Source of the DNA: Apiosordaria backusii
Taxonomy: Eukaryota > Ascomycota > Sordariomycetes > Sordariales > Lasiosphaeriaceae
DNA length: 64,000 bases
Direction of reading: 5' to 3'
NCBI GenBank assembly: GCA_030549205.1
Contig: JAUKTV010000010.1
Span: 558,001 to 622,000, forward strand
This document shows, piece after piece, positions 32,317 through 43,531 of this stretch (its first letter is position 1; every line of letters starts with the position of its first letter). The notes under the pieces are model-generated. The model did no database searches. It worked only from the letters and a program-made list of their open reading frames with translations, and was not told the DNA's origin. The position numbers were made by a program, and so were the translations under genes.

Positions 32317-34056
32317 CTTGGCCCACAGCGCCCTCCAGGTATGGAGGGTAGATATACCGGGCGGTGAGAAAAATACCTGCGCTATGAGAGGAAGCCCAAG
32401 GTTGTTAATAGGCAGCAGGGCTCGTGGTGTTGTGGACCGTGGCGGACCAAGTCTTGTAGTTGAAGGGCACCGGGATTAAAAGGCGACTTCAGTTGCTGCC
32501 GTGTGAAGGAAGAAAAGGAGGGAGAGGAAAGAGATTCGGGGCGTCCAACAAGCAGATTTTATACCCATTCTAGGCCCAAGCTCCTGCCGACCACAACACA
32601 AGCAAGAGCACGACGGAGCAAGGTTGAACTTGGTTTAGTGAGTGAATATATATATCTATTATCGACGACCAAATAATAGGCCCGTGCCAAAGCATTGTTC
32701 ATTCAAGCTCCTACTTACTCCATCCAATCCTCCCAGCCACCCAGCAGAACATCTCAACCAATAGGGAGTATTAAATAACCGTATTTAGTTCACTTCAAAC
32801 GATACCCTCAGAAGCACTCAAATTCCAGGGCTTATCAAAGTGAATGCTTACTGACTTTTCAGAAAATGGGTAGAAACCATCTGACCAAGTCCTTAATTTC
32901 ACTGCCTTTTTCTTCATCATCTTGCTCCTATTATAGATAAAGCAAGACAAGTGATATGGTAGGTATTCGGGCATCCCATGTTTGGGTCTCGATGTGGACG
33001 TTCTCAAACACCATGACAAAATTAAAACACAAGTGCTAACCGCTATGCTACCACGTCACGGGAGTGCTTTCAAAAGACTGAAATCAAGTACTGCGGTCTT
33101 CTCGTGTCTGTGGTACTAGTGGAGGTGTGGCGTTCCTACCTTAGCTGTGGTTTCGTGAAGCTTGAAAAACGCCCCTATCTCCTCAAAGCGCGCTCAAGTC
33201 CGGGTGCAGTGACACAAGCTCGAGAACGACTGAATACATGTTGAGCTCCTTCCCATGACACCAGGCGGAATTCTATATCTCGAGCTGATGATGGCATCGA
33301 GGCATTAGTACTGTCATTCAAGCAAGATATTACACAAGAGATGGACAAAAACAGAAAAAAAGACTCAGCAACTGGCAGTAGGACCACCCGCACTTTATAC
33401 CTACCCAACATCTCACTCCTCACCTCATAAACATCGTTCCCCTGACCCCGTCATCCTCATCTTTGTGCCACAAGCTTCGGCTAACCCCGGAGTCCATTGG
33501 ACACCAAACCAACACGCAAGCCACTCTCCCAACCCCAGTTCATCGGACCACATATGCTTGAATGGGGAACAAGCTGTCACCTGCCCATCAATGCCCCCCA
33601 AACCGACATTGCTTCAACAAACCACCTAGAGCCTCCGAGTCACACAGCCTTCCCATACCAAACTCCAAGATGACAACTTATCTGAAAAGGATGCACATAG
33701 CTTACTGAGCCTGACCACAAGATCAAAAATATTTATTGAATGGTTGACAAAAGCGTAAGACAATTGGCAACCCTTTGAGATCCTTGGCCCCTGGCTCCTG
33801 AGCACAACCCTAACCCGCAGGTGCACCTTGTCTGCCAACTCAGTACAATAGGTAAACTTCCTATTTTCAGACAAAGCTGATTCTCCACTTCCTACCTCCA
33901 TCGATAACTGCCCAAGTAATAAATTCCAGCACATGTTTTCCTACCCTCTCCTTACACTACCATCCCAACCCTAATTTTGGTCGTTTTCACAGACATGCTC
34001 ACACACTCCCACAAGATCTGCAAGATCTGGCGATGGAGTCAAAAAGAAGGGCAAAA
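32317..34056. other. Long gene-poor region
   Basis: About 1.7 kb with only short frames. It holds the tRNA-like remnant near 32965-33065 and, at 33804-33814, an AACCCTAACCC telomere-like box. No gene could be supported. Confidence 0.5.
32965..33065 (-). other. tRNA-like remnant (A-box and partial B-box)
   Basis: The minus strand reads GTGGTAGCATAGCGGTTAGC, which looks like a tRNA D arm with a polymerase III A box. About 60 nt further is ATCGAGACC, which matches 8 positions of the B box GGTTCGANNCC. No anticodon or T stem can be folded. It may be a decayed tRNA or a tRNA-derived short element. Confidence 0.3.
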
Positions 34057-34175
34057 ACATACAACACCAGGGATTCCCCAGTGGTCACCCACCTGAGTAC
34101 TAGTCCGGCGATCAGCTGTTTGACTAGGGGAGAGCGGACGGGATCCCGTATTTTCAGCTGTCTATGGTCGTATGT
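34057..34175 (-). rRNA. 5S rRNA gene, dispersed copy
   Basis: 119 nt on the minus strand, starting ACATACGACCATAGA and ending GGTGTTGTATGT. The two ends pair as the 5S terminal helix. Conserved fungal 5S blocks are present: GGGATCCCGTCCGCTC, the internal GGTGGGTGACCAC and GGGGAATCCCTGG. A run TTTTT follows at once (34053-34057 region), as expected for a polymerase III terminator. The segment between positions 15 and 80 differs from the Neurospora-type sequence I remember, but its helix partners CAGCTG...CAGCTG still pair, suggesting a variant type rather than decay. Single scattered 5S genes are usual in this fungal group. Confidence 0.85.
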
Positions 34176-34733
34176 GATTGTCCTTCTCTGAATCAGCCCT
34201 GACATCTCAGAGCATGGAGAGATGGGAAGGCAGAAAAGGGAGCAGTATTTACCTCGTCCCCACACCAACATACACCACCTGACATCATCACACAAACCAC
34301 CACAATCAGCACAAAATTTGACACATCAACTGTTTATTTTGTCTCTTTCTTTCCCTCCCCATTCCCAGAGCAGAAAACCCCAGGACCATAACTAAACAAA
34401 CAACAAAAACCCCCAAGAATCCCTACAGCCATAACTATGTACAACACATTACATCAAAAAAAAGATACAAGACTTATTCCCGCTACTTCTCAAGCGTCTG
34501 TCTGCCTCGTCTTGTCTTTTTTGCTTGCTTTCCCCTTCCCCTTTCCCAATCCCAATCTCTGTTTTGTTTCTAACCACAGCAAACCCAACTCCAATGCTTG
34601 CTAGCTACCCAACCCTCCTCTTCCTCTTCCCCCTATTCCTCTCCTCCTCTTCATAATCCCCACCTGGAATCGATCCCGGTGGTTCCTCTTCAACCTTCAC
34701 TCTCGCCTCAGCCTCTTTTGTGGTTGGCAACTC
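34176..34733. other. Region between 5S rRNA and NUP170 3' end
   Basis: 558 bp, pyrimidine-rich on the plus strand, probably 3' flank of the nucleoporin gene. No further feature. Confidence 0.5.
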
Positions 34734-37700
34734 CTAAACCAACCCCCCCCTGAAACTAAAACCCCCCATCACACTCCCCCCTCCCACCTGCGCGGCAGCC
34801 AACAACCCCTCAATCGACCTCTTCGTCGCCGCCAGTCTCCCCCGAATATTATCCAGCTCCTCCTTTTCCAGCTGACTCCTCACCCCCCCAGCCTGGAACT
34901 GCCTTAGCAACCCATCCACCCTCCCCAATAACTCCCCAACCCAAACCCCTACCCCGCCAGTATCCCCCGCCGTACCCAAACTCCTCCCCCGTCTCTCCAC
35001 CTCTCTAACCCAATCCTCCACAACCGTGACAATCCATCCAGCAACATTCTTTCTTCTTCTGCCAACAAAAGGTACCTCTTGCCCATCAAACACCCCCTCC
35101 AAAACCTGGACCACAAGCGCGTGTGGGACTCCAAGGTGCAAAAACAACCAAACCGGCCAGTTGGGATCCGCCCCAATGGAAGCATCCTGGTTGTACTCGA
35201 TCGCGTAGGCGCAGATCATGGGGATGAGCTTATCCACAGGGAAAACAAGGCTGTCAAGCGAGGCGCGATGCGCAATAAGCTGCACCTGCTGAATGACGCA
35301 CTCGTACGGCAGAGGCGGCTCCACCTCTGGAATGTCCCCTTGTAGTTCCGGCGGAACTTGTTGCCCGGGGGTGTTCGCCACCTTCCAAATCTCTGCCTTG
35401 ACTTCCGTCTCGTTGTGGACTTGATGGATGAGGTTGTCCCACGTCTCGGCAATCACTCTGGGGTTCTGGAAGTCGGCTGCGTGATAAATGAGGAGACACA
35501 GATCGAAGTAGCCGGCTTGGTCGGCGTACATGTTGTAGAGCTAGAAAAAAGGTTAGTGGGGTGCCAAGAAGAAAAAGGAAGCAGGGGGAAAAAATATACC
35601 TCATTGACGCTCAAGATAGGCCCATTCAAATGGTTATCCACCTCCATCTTCCTCGCATTGTCTATCCGCCTGTCCACCAGCAGTCTCTGCAGCAAATCGT
35701 CCTGAATATGCGCTATCTCGAGCAGCTCAGTCACCTCGTGGTTGAGCATCTGCTGCTGCTGACGGCTAACACCAGCAGTGTTAACACTGGCGTTGGCCTT
35801 GGCAAGACCAAGCAACTTGATGCGGTCCTTGATGCCAATCTTCATGTCAGACTTCGCCAGAGTGGCTTGCACCTGCGCCGCCTGGAAGAAATAGTTGCGG
35901 TGCGTATAATACCGGCAAAGAAGCTCCGCATGCTGGTAGTTGGTCTCGGCCAGCCGCTGGAGATAGGTTTGAACGTGTGGTGAGTCAATAGCCAGAAGCC
36001 TATCAATCCAGTTCTTGGAGATGTACCAGTCGTACAGGTCAAAGTGAAACACCTCGTCATCGGAATTGTTGACCACATCGTACGCCTCCTTCCGCTTCGT
36101 GGCGGCCCACGTTTGGCGCCCATCAATCGTGTCAGGCTCCGCGGCAAGGTCAGTCTCGAGCCTATCCAAAACCTTCTGAATTAAAAGGTAGCAGTTCTTT
36201 CGGGCATGGTATGTCGCCTCGCGAGAATCACCTGTCGGCCTGCCGTCGTTCACCCACGTCAATGCTGTGTTGCCCCGGTCCTTTTCCCTGGCAACCACCA
36301 AGCACAACTGAATCGCCCCGGCGTAGTATTTCAGATTGATATACTGATCGACAGCCTTTTCAAGGTTTGTTGCAGACAGACTGCTGGCAACTTCTTGAAA
36401 GAGTTTCAAGCTCTCGCCCAGCAGCATCCGAGCAGTATTGACATTGTTGACTTGCTCGCTCGCGCGCTGTAGCTGCTCCTGGGCCTTGAAGATGATCACA
36501 TCATCAGGCGAGCAGAAACTCCCGCAACGTCTCCTCAGGGCGTCAGCGACCGTATCCACATTGGCGCCGCTAGCGATATTGCGGTTAACGATCGCTTTGA
36601 CCAACACCTTTGCGAGTTCCTTTCCTGGCTTCTGGGAGAACAGGTTCTCATAGGTAAGGCTCTGGAGCTTTTCTTGGTCGGCAGGTTCGAGGCGAGCATA
36701 GATATCCGCCACCCTCTCGTCAAAGAGCATCGTGACGAAAGAAATGCCCTCGGCCACGCTCTTCATGAGCTGGCGCATGCCGTGGAAAGCCTGGTGCTCC
36801 TTTTGCGCGGCGATCTCTTCATTTCTATTGGTGAGAGTGCCGGGAGGGCCAGAGAGTCCTTGGATTGTGCCCTTGTTGGACTCGAGGAAATTCTCCAGCC
36901 GGTCGACTTGTTCCTGCACCTGCGCCAACTTCGCCATAGGGACAGTCGAAGTCACTGCATTGCCGGCCGAAGAAATAGTGACGACTTTGGTCTTCCATAG
37001 TGCCCGAACAAGGCGCGCAAAGTACACGGCCAGGGCATCGTGACGGGATGATAACCTGACAGAGTCCTGAGGAGATTGATGCCCGTCAGACTCTGCCACT
37101 CTAGCCTGACCACCGTATTCCACAAACACCAAGCGAGCCAGATTCGCAAGGGCCGTGTCTGAAGATCTCCCGATCCCCGTCCGCGAGTCACTTCCTTGGC
37201 CGCAAGCCACCGCCAGAGCCGCCGAGCAGGTCTCTACTCTCCCATACTGAACGAGGAATTTCCTAATCTCACGCTCTAGCGCCTCGTCGCCCTGACCGAT
37301 GACGGATCTGAGGGCAGCTGCAAGCATATCCACCATCCTTCGCCGGCGAATGATATGTACGCCAGTATTCGTAAGGATCGCAAACTCCCCGGGAGCATGG
37401 TCGAACTGAACAGCGAGCTCATTCCCGAAACCCAAGGGCTGACCGTTCGCAGAGAACGGCTTAGTCGTTGAGCCGATCTCAATAGTTCGGTTGCCGGCGC
37501 CGAGGTCGATAAACGTTGCCTGCTCGGCATACTTAAGCACCGAGGTAGGTTGTGTTATCTTGATGCGACCGGTATCTGGTGTCGAGATGAAAAGCATGTC
37601 CGAGGCACCTCCACCTTTGCGTACTATGTCAAAGAAGTAACCTGGAGGAAAGCGGACACCCATTGCGCTCGTCTCAAGAAGACGCGAAGTCTTGTCCAAG

Positions 37701-39105
37701 ATGGTCTCGATAGGCTGCAAGTTGACATCTCTAGTTCGTTGAAAGGCATCCTTGGGGGGAAACTTGATAAACTGAAGCTGCATGCTCTGAGGGGGAAGAG
37801 TGGATGGTCCACCACCGATGGTGTACGAAGCAGCGCTGGTAGCACTGAGGAAAAGACGGCAGCCGGTATCGGTGAGAGCCATGAGGTGCAGTTTGGAAGT
37901 CTCGGTGGCGGAAATGGGACTGAGCGAGACGATGGTAGTCTGGTCAGTGAAAAGAGGTGATGGGGCGGCCAAGTGGGCGAAGTCGCGGAGACAGCTGGTC
38001 TTGTCCTTCTCAATCACCTTGGTGAGCTTCTCAGGGCCCTCCATGTGGTAGGTTCGAATGGTCGACCGGTCAGATAGCGAGTACACCAGGTTCCGCGTAT
38101 CGTCAACATAGAGGCCCACGAGGTGTTCGTGTGGCCGGGGACCGAATGGCAGGTTGGTCAGCGGCACAACTGACGACCATCCGGTGTGTGTGTGGTTGAC
38201 TTTGCTACATCTGCTGGAAAACCACCTTTCTTCCTGTTGATAAATAATTTCGTGAATGTCGGTGTCTGTTTCACCACCAACAAAGATGCGCCCGTTGGCG
38301 GTACCCACAATGTAGCTAACATCGCTGCCACCACGGTGCACTGCCATTTTGGTTTGATAGAGCGTAACCTTCTTGCCCCCCGACGCGTTGGTCTCGGCTG
38401 CCACGCCAACGAGAATAATATCGGTCGTCGTGGAAATAACGAGGATATGCGTGATGGTCTTAACAAACACGCCCGGCTTGGGCGCAACAAGGGCGACGGC
38501 AGTAATGGTGTGAGTCAATTCCTCATACCCAATCAGTTCTGGCGTGGGATGGGTGTAGTCCCAGAGAAAGAGGGAGCTGTCGATCGATGCCCACGCATAT
38601 CCGAGCTCGGGGAACAGCCCTAGTTTAGTGAATACCTCGCCTCCATTCAGGAACTCGAAGATTTGGTCAGGAATCTGGTACATATGGGTCTTTTGGAAAG
38701 GAGCCCACGACGTATCGGCTTGCTGCATGTCATACTCGGAAGAAGCGCCGGCTGGTTCGAACTTCTGTCAGTACTTGTGAGAGCCCAAAGGTTAGGGGAA
38801 GAATACATACGACGGCAATACGAGTCTAGGTCAGGATAGCTCTCGTCGTTCAGGAGGGTTGCGTTGACAACGGCGGCGGCCGTCTCGATCGGAGGAACGT
38901 CTGCGCGGACCGCGGGTTGGGGTGGAAGCTGGCCCGTCGCCGGAGCCTGAGGCCCAGGGCCAACTGAGTTCGTGGGTTGGAGTCCCATCGGTGGTGGCAC
39001 ACCAATGCCAGCGTTGTTGTTAAAGAGTTGTCGTCGCGTGGTATTCGGCGCAGGAGTGTTGATGTAAGCGCCGGGGATCTGGCGCATGGGTGTTACAGGC
39101 TCCAT
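34734..39105 (-). CDS. NUP170: Nucleoporin NUP170/NUP155 family
   Basis: Large inner-ring nucleoporin of the nuclear pore complex. Exons 39105-38811, 38751-35600 and 35540-34734 join in phase (1, then 0) to 1417 aa; introns are 59 nt (GTATGT) and 59 nt (GTATAT...TTCTAG). A short disordered N tail (TPMRQIPGAYINTPAPN) precedes the family start YPDLDSYC. After the first intron come the N-terminal beta-propeller hallmarks WAPFQKTHMYQIPDQIFE, LGYAWASIDSSLFLWDY and SYIVGTANGRIFVGG. The C-terminal two thirds is alpha-solenoid (YYAGAIQLCLVVA, DLYDWYISKNWIDRLL, ELLCRYYTHRNYFFQAAQ). Length agrees with Nup155/Nup170 proteins. It anchors pore subcomplexes at the nuclear envelope. The frame is intact throughout. 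Confidence 0.95.
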
Positions 39106-39141
39106 TGTCGGGGTATCGAAGAAATATAAAAGCGGGCAATT

Positions 39142-39471
39142 TCATTCCAAGTCGTAGGGTCCTTTGAGCTGTTCGCAGAAAACAATGGAGGTCGGAAGAT
39201 GAAAGGTCTCTTCGTTCTCGTGTAGCTCGTCTGCTTGGCCCTGCGCAGCCGGTCGAGCACCAACACCAAGCTCTCTCCAATCTGTCCCCGCCTGATTCAA
39301 TCGGAAGCTGTTTCTAGTGATGGCGTCTTTGGTATCGCGATTATAGCATAGAAAAGATGCTTCTAGTGCTGTCGGGAAGCTCGCCGTATGGTTGTGAGGT
39401 AGCAAGGGGTTGTGGTCGCGATGAATGGGCGGCTTCGCAGCGATGCAGGAAACAAGAAAGAGGCTGGCCAT
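39142..39471 (-). CDS. Possible small secreted protein upstream of NUP170
   Basis: Frame of 109 codons from ATG 39471. It begins MASLFLVSCIAA, which resembles a short signal peptide, followed by a His/Asn-rich part and two later cysteines. It ends 37 bp before the NUP170 ATG on the same strand and so lies in the nucleoporin's 5' leader or promoter. No homologue recognised; it may be chance or an upstream frame. Confidence 0.2.
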   Translation of the reverse strand: MASLFLVSCIAAKPPIHRDHNPLLPHNHTASFPTALEASFLCYNRDTKDAITRNSFRLNQAGTDWRELGVGARPAAQGQADELHENEETFHLPTSIVFCEQLKGPYDLE

Positions 39472-39930
39472 AAACAATTTTTGGAGAGTCAAGGATCATT
39501 GGTGACAACCGTCCATGGCACGGACACGCGAACGCGCTGCATGGGACGGCGAAGGCGCTAAGCTAGATCGAGAGCAGCCTCCTGTCACCGCCTTCCAGCC
39601 CGCCAACTTCGGCCGGCATGCACTGGCCACACCACGTCACCGCGAAGCTCACCAAGGGACCATATTGCACATTCAACAATCGATTGTTGGTCATTTTTTG
39701 AGGAAAGTACAAGTAGACAGCCAGGGATTGTGCCATTTCTATGCATATCCAAAAATTCGAGAACCAATTCAAGTCATTACAACAGTCTACAAACTGAAAG
39801 CATCGCCTGATGATATACCCCGCCGAATGAACATTTATTTTATCATGATTTACGTCGGCACCCTATTTTTCATCCCTTTTGCCCTCCAGCCATACCATCA
39901 TTACTCTTAATATATTCCCAAGTTTACACT
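39472..39930. other. Intergenic region
   Basis: 459 bp between the NUP170 upstream region and the IFA38 stop. A plus-strand frame (39515-39910) has no conserved feature. Nothing else seen. Confidence 0.5.
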
Positions 39931-41022
39931 TTACTGCTTCTTGGCCTCACGGGCGGCCTTGCGCAGAGCGCGGTTGCGGATGTCAACGTGCATCTTCCTG
40001 TTCTGCCAGATGGTAAACGCGCTGGTGTTGCCAACAGTGCTGTCAATGATCCACTTGAAGACGTTGTGGCTCCACCAGGGCGTATAAGTGTTGGGGAAGT
40101 TCTCGTTGCTGTCGAGGCCGATCTTGCCAAGGGCAGCGCGGACAAATTGCTTGGGACCAGGGATGAGAAGGCTGGTGCGGCGGACCTTGCTCATGGCAGT
40201 GGTGACCAGATACGAGATAACAAACTGGACATCGACACCGTGCGGCGCAAGCTCGGAAGCGAGGGAGGAGCTCCAGTGCTGGAGGAAAGCCTTGCTGCCG
40301 CTGTAGGTGGCGAGGTAGGGGGTAGGCATGGTGCCAGCGAAGGAGCCCATGGTGAGAATAAGGCCCTTCTTGCGAGCGGCAAGGATGGGGGCGACGACCT
40401 TGGTGGTCTTGAGAGTGCCGAGGCAGTTGATGGTGACAATGTTCTGGAGCTCAGCCTTCTCGGTATCGAGGAAGGAGACGGGAATGCTGTGGGACTGGCC
40501 GACGTTGTTGATCAAGATACCGACATCAAGACCAGCAATCAGATTGGCCAGACGCTCGTAGTCGTCGTCGTTGTCCTGGGAGAAATCCATTGCAAGAACC
40601 TTGGTCTCAAGACCCGACCACTTCACGCGCAGCTCCTTAGCGAGAGCATCCAACTTGGATTGGGTGCGGGAGACGAGGACGAGGTTGAAGCCCTTGGAGG
40701 CGAGCTGTGAGGCGAACTCCTTGCCGAGACCGTCAGAAGCACCGGTGACAACGGCCCAGGTGCCCTTCTTGCCATACTTGCGAAGCTGCTCCGAGAAATC
40801 CCAGTTAGTATTTGTGTACAAAGACCAAAAGTACCAACAATTGAAGCCACCTACGTTGGGACCGCTGAGAATGAACGAGTTCAGGAGGAGGCGGAGGAAG
40901 CTGAGAACACCCCTCGCAACATAGAGAGCGCCGAGAGCGGCAAAGGTGTATTGGAGCGGCTGGGGAGTAGCCTTCCAGAAGTGGAGGGCCTTCTCCAGGT
41001 ACTGGGTGATTTGAAAAGCCAT
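39931..41022 (-). CDS. IFA38: Very-long-chain 3-ketoacyl-CoA reductase
   Basis: Endoplasmic-reticulum SDR enzyme that reduces 3-ketoacyl-CoA with NADPH in the fatty-acid elongation cycle (also called KAR). The start is ATG 41022. Exons 41022-40855 and 40785-39931 give 340 aa, the usual length. The 69-nt intron is a multiple of three without a stop, so the frame also stays open unspliced. Splicing (donor GTAGGT, branch ACTAAC) gives SFILSGPN-LRKYGKKGTWAV, as in relatives. A membrane segment lies near residue 25-50. The NADPH motif VVTGASDGLGKEF, NNVG, the Ser in LTMGSFAG and the catalytic YSGSK are all present. The C-terminal RKAAREAKKQ is Lys-rich (ER-retrieval-like). Head-to-head with ERG28. 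Confidence 0.94.
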   Translation of the reverse strand: MAFQITQYLEKALHFWKATPQPLQYTFAALGALYVARGVLSFLRLLLNSFILSGPNVGGFNCWYFWSLYTNTNWDFSEQLRKYGKKGTWAVVTGASDGLGKEFASQLASKGFNLVLVSRTQSKLDALAKELRVKWSGLETKVLAMDFSQDNDDDYERLANLIAGLDVGILINNVGQSHSIPVSFLDTEKAELQNIVTINCLGTLKTTKVVAPILAARKKGLILTMGSFAGTMPTPYLATYSGSKAFLQHWSSSLASELAPHGVDVQFVISYLVTTAMSKVRRTSLLIPGPKQFVRAALGKIGLDSNENFPNTYTPWWSHNVFKWIIDSTVGNTSAFTIWQNRKMHVDIRNRALRKAAREAKKQ

Positions 41023-41439
41023 TTTGTCTGTGATCGCCGTGTGTGATCCGAGCTGGCGAGATCCCGGACTTGGTGGTGTCTTGTCTTGAATTAAGGTTAA
41101 AGGCTCCGGCTGGCTCGGGCTTGCGGACAACAGACGCGCTTCTCCAAGAAAAATGTTGGGGTCCCGCCAGGGAAATTTTGTGAACCATCCACCCATCATC
41201 CCGCTGCGGGGCCGTCCCCGAGCTTCGGCCAATGGTGACTGCCTCCCTGAGATGACCCCTGACAATGGAAACCGTCCCTTGGGCTTGTGCCCGCGCTGAG
41301 CAGACGTCTTGGCGGCATCGTCCCATCTCCGATGGATTCAAATTCACTCGTCGACGTTGCGAAGGATAGTTGTTGGATTGATCCCCTCGGTTTCTACACC
41401 TCTCTGGTTAATTGACAGCCGACCATTACCATAACTAAA
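41023..41439. promoter_or_regulatory. Shared divergent promoter of IFA38 and ERG28
   Basis: 417 bp separate the two start codons. Both products are ER proteins of lipid synthesis (very-long-chain fatty acids and sterols), so coordinated expression is plausible. I could not name a specific regulator site. Confidence 0.5.
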
Positions 41440-42097
41440 ATGGACCAGCTCAAGCCATTCCTCCCCTCGGGAGAGAAGGGAATTCTCCCCTACTACCTGT
41501 GGTTTGTAAGTTGTACCCGACGGGAAGGCCTGTGACAAAGACAAACCACCCCCCAAGACGGCATCAGCAGCGCACAAACCCCAGCCGCGCGCAATGGAAA
41601 CATGACCCAGACACTAACCTCTATTTCCTCTTCGCCTCCAGATCTCCATCGTCTCCATGGGAAATGCCCTCCAAAACTATGTAACCCTGCACTACACCCG
41701 GCGCATCTACAACGGCCGCTTCGTCCCGAACCACGCGCTCCCTCCCGCCTCGGGCAAGCACAATCCCGAAGACAGCACCAATGTCCTCAAGCCCGCCTCC
41801 TCCACAGGCAAGGACGCCGAAAAGGCCAAAGACCAGGTCACGCCCCTGGCCGCCCGTGTCTTTGGCACCTACACCTTCGTCGCTGGCATCATCCGGCTCT
41901 ACGCCAGCTACCAGATCGACAACTACGCCCTGTACCAGATGGGCATCTGGACCCACGTCATTGCCGCCATCCACTTCACCTCCGAGATGTTGATTTTCAA
42001 GACCATCCGGTTCAGCGGGCCGCAGATCTTTCCTTTCCTCGCTGCCTATGGTGGCACTACTTGGATGTTGCTCCAGTATAGCAACTACGTGGTTTAA
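41440..42097 (+). CDS. ERG28: Ergosterol biosynthesis scaffold protein ERG28
   Basis: Small ER membrane protein that tethers the sterol C-4 demethylation enzymes (Erg25/26/27) and Erg6. Exons 41440-41505 and 41642-42097 (phase 0) give 173 aa. The intron is 136 nt, donor GTAAGT, acceptor CTCCAG. N-terminal LPSGEKGILPYYLWF joins ISIVSMGNALQNYVTLHYT. Further family blocks are ARVFGTYTFVAGIIRLYASY, NYALYQMGIWTHVIAAIHFT and SEMLIFKTIRF, with four membrane segments and the end LQYSNYVV. A charged insert (KPASSTGKDAEKAKDQV) between the first and second membrane parts is typical for filamentous fungi. Its 3' end converges with GAL7 (166 bp). Confidence 0.95.
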
Positions 42098-42263
42098 GTT
42101 GGTTGAGAGATGAAGCGAGAAAGGAACACATAGATGCATGAAACAAATATGTATGATACAACACTGATATGAGCATCCCAGGGTGATCATAGGGGATCCG
42201 TAATGAGGTCTAGTAACTGTCTAATGTCAATACCACCTGTTTTTCTCTATCCCTGCCTCTCCT

Positions 42264-43531
42264 TCACTCCAGAGATTTGCGATAGAGCTCCCCACCGCAA
42301 TCCCTCAACTTCGCAGCCGCCTGTTCCGGTGTAATGTCCCTCTGCGGCTCAGCCATCAGCTCATACCCAACCAAGAACTTCTTGACCGTCGCCGAACGAA
42401 GCAAAGGAGGATAGAAATGCATATGAAACCAGCTTGTCTCCGCCTCCTCTTCCGTACAATCCAGCGGCGCTTGATGGATCCCGGAACCTGTGGTAATGTC
42501 AACAAAAGCTTCTCATAACGAATGTATCTTGGGCAAACTCACTGTAAGGAAAATTCGTCTCAAACAAATTATCATACCGCCTCGCAACTTCTTGCACCGC
42601 CTCAGCAAAATGCAGTCTTTCCTTGTCGTCCAGATCAACCAACGCACGAACGTGGCGCTTGGAGATGATGAGGACTTCAAAGGGCCAGAGAGCCCACCAG
42701 GGGCAGACCACGACAAAGGAATCGTTCTGCCAGACTACTCTTTCCTTCTTCTCCAGCTCTAGCTTGACGTAGTCCCCGAGGAGATGGCGGCCGTTGTCTC
42801 TCTTGTAGGTTCCCATGTTGACCAGTTCTTTGCCTGGCTCCTCAGGCAGTGTGCTGGTGGTCCAAATCTGACAGTGAGGATGGGGGTTCGAACAACCCAT
42901 CGCAGCGCCCTTGTTCTCAAAGATTTGCATATTCTTGAGCTGGTGCTTGGGGGGCTCGACTTCTCCGTCTGGGTTCTGGGGGATGGTTTCCAAAACGTGC
43001 TTAGCTTGCTCCTTCAAGGGGTGAGAAGGGGAGAGATGAGTGGCGTAAATGCGAGTCCAGGTGTTGATTACGGGAACGATCTCCTCGGCAGTCATGTCGG
43101 CCAGTGTGGTGTCATGCTTGGCTGAAAAGGTGAGGACATAGCAACGACCGGTGACGGGACGAGCTTGCAACAGAAGAGAGGCAACATCGTTCTTGTTTGT
43201 CTCGGGATGGTAATCTTGCTGCTCTTCCTTGACGGCACTGTAGTCGTTGACGAAGGCAAAGGTGTTTTTGTAGTGGGGGTTGTTGTCGCCTTGGGCCCGC
43301 TTGTTGCCGGGGCAGAGGTAGCACTTGGGGTCGTACTCGGGGAGAGTGTTTTTGGAGGGGGTTTCTTGTGCTCCTCTAACAATACCATCAGCAATGTACA
43401 GTACGTCACAATATTATGGGTTAGACTTACTGCCATGGCCTCTTGGTTCGGTGGGGAGACACTAGCAACCAAGACCCAGTGAGGGGATTGTACCGGCGAT
43501 GGGAGATATTGTTGAGCACTTCGTCCGGCAT
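42264..43531 (-). CDS. GAL7: Galactose-1-phosphate uridylyltransferase
   Basis: Leloir-pathway enzyme exchanging galactose-1-phosphate with UDP-glucose. Exons 43531-43431, 43375-42543 and 42487-42264 (phases 2 and 1) give 385 aa, the normal length. Introns are 55 nt each, donors GTAAGT and GTGAGT. The N terminus has SHRRYNPLTGSWLLVSPHR. Exon 2 has the zinc-site CYLCPGNKRA, FVNDYSAV, and the active-site NPHPHCQIW (HxHxH region, nucleophile His) near residue 200, with WWALWPFEVLII. The last exon gives GIHQAPL and WFHMHFYPPLLRS. All catalytic motifs are intact. It is divergent from ADA2 with about 1.04 kb between starts. Confidence 0.96.

Noticed and set aside
39988..40710. 240-codon plus-strand frame opposite IFA38
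   Set aside because: Exact antisense shadow of the reductase coding region.
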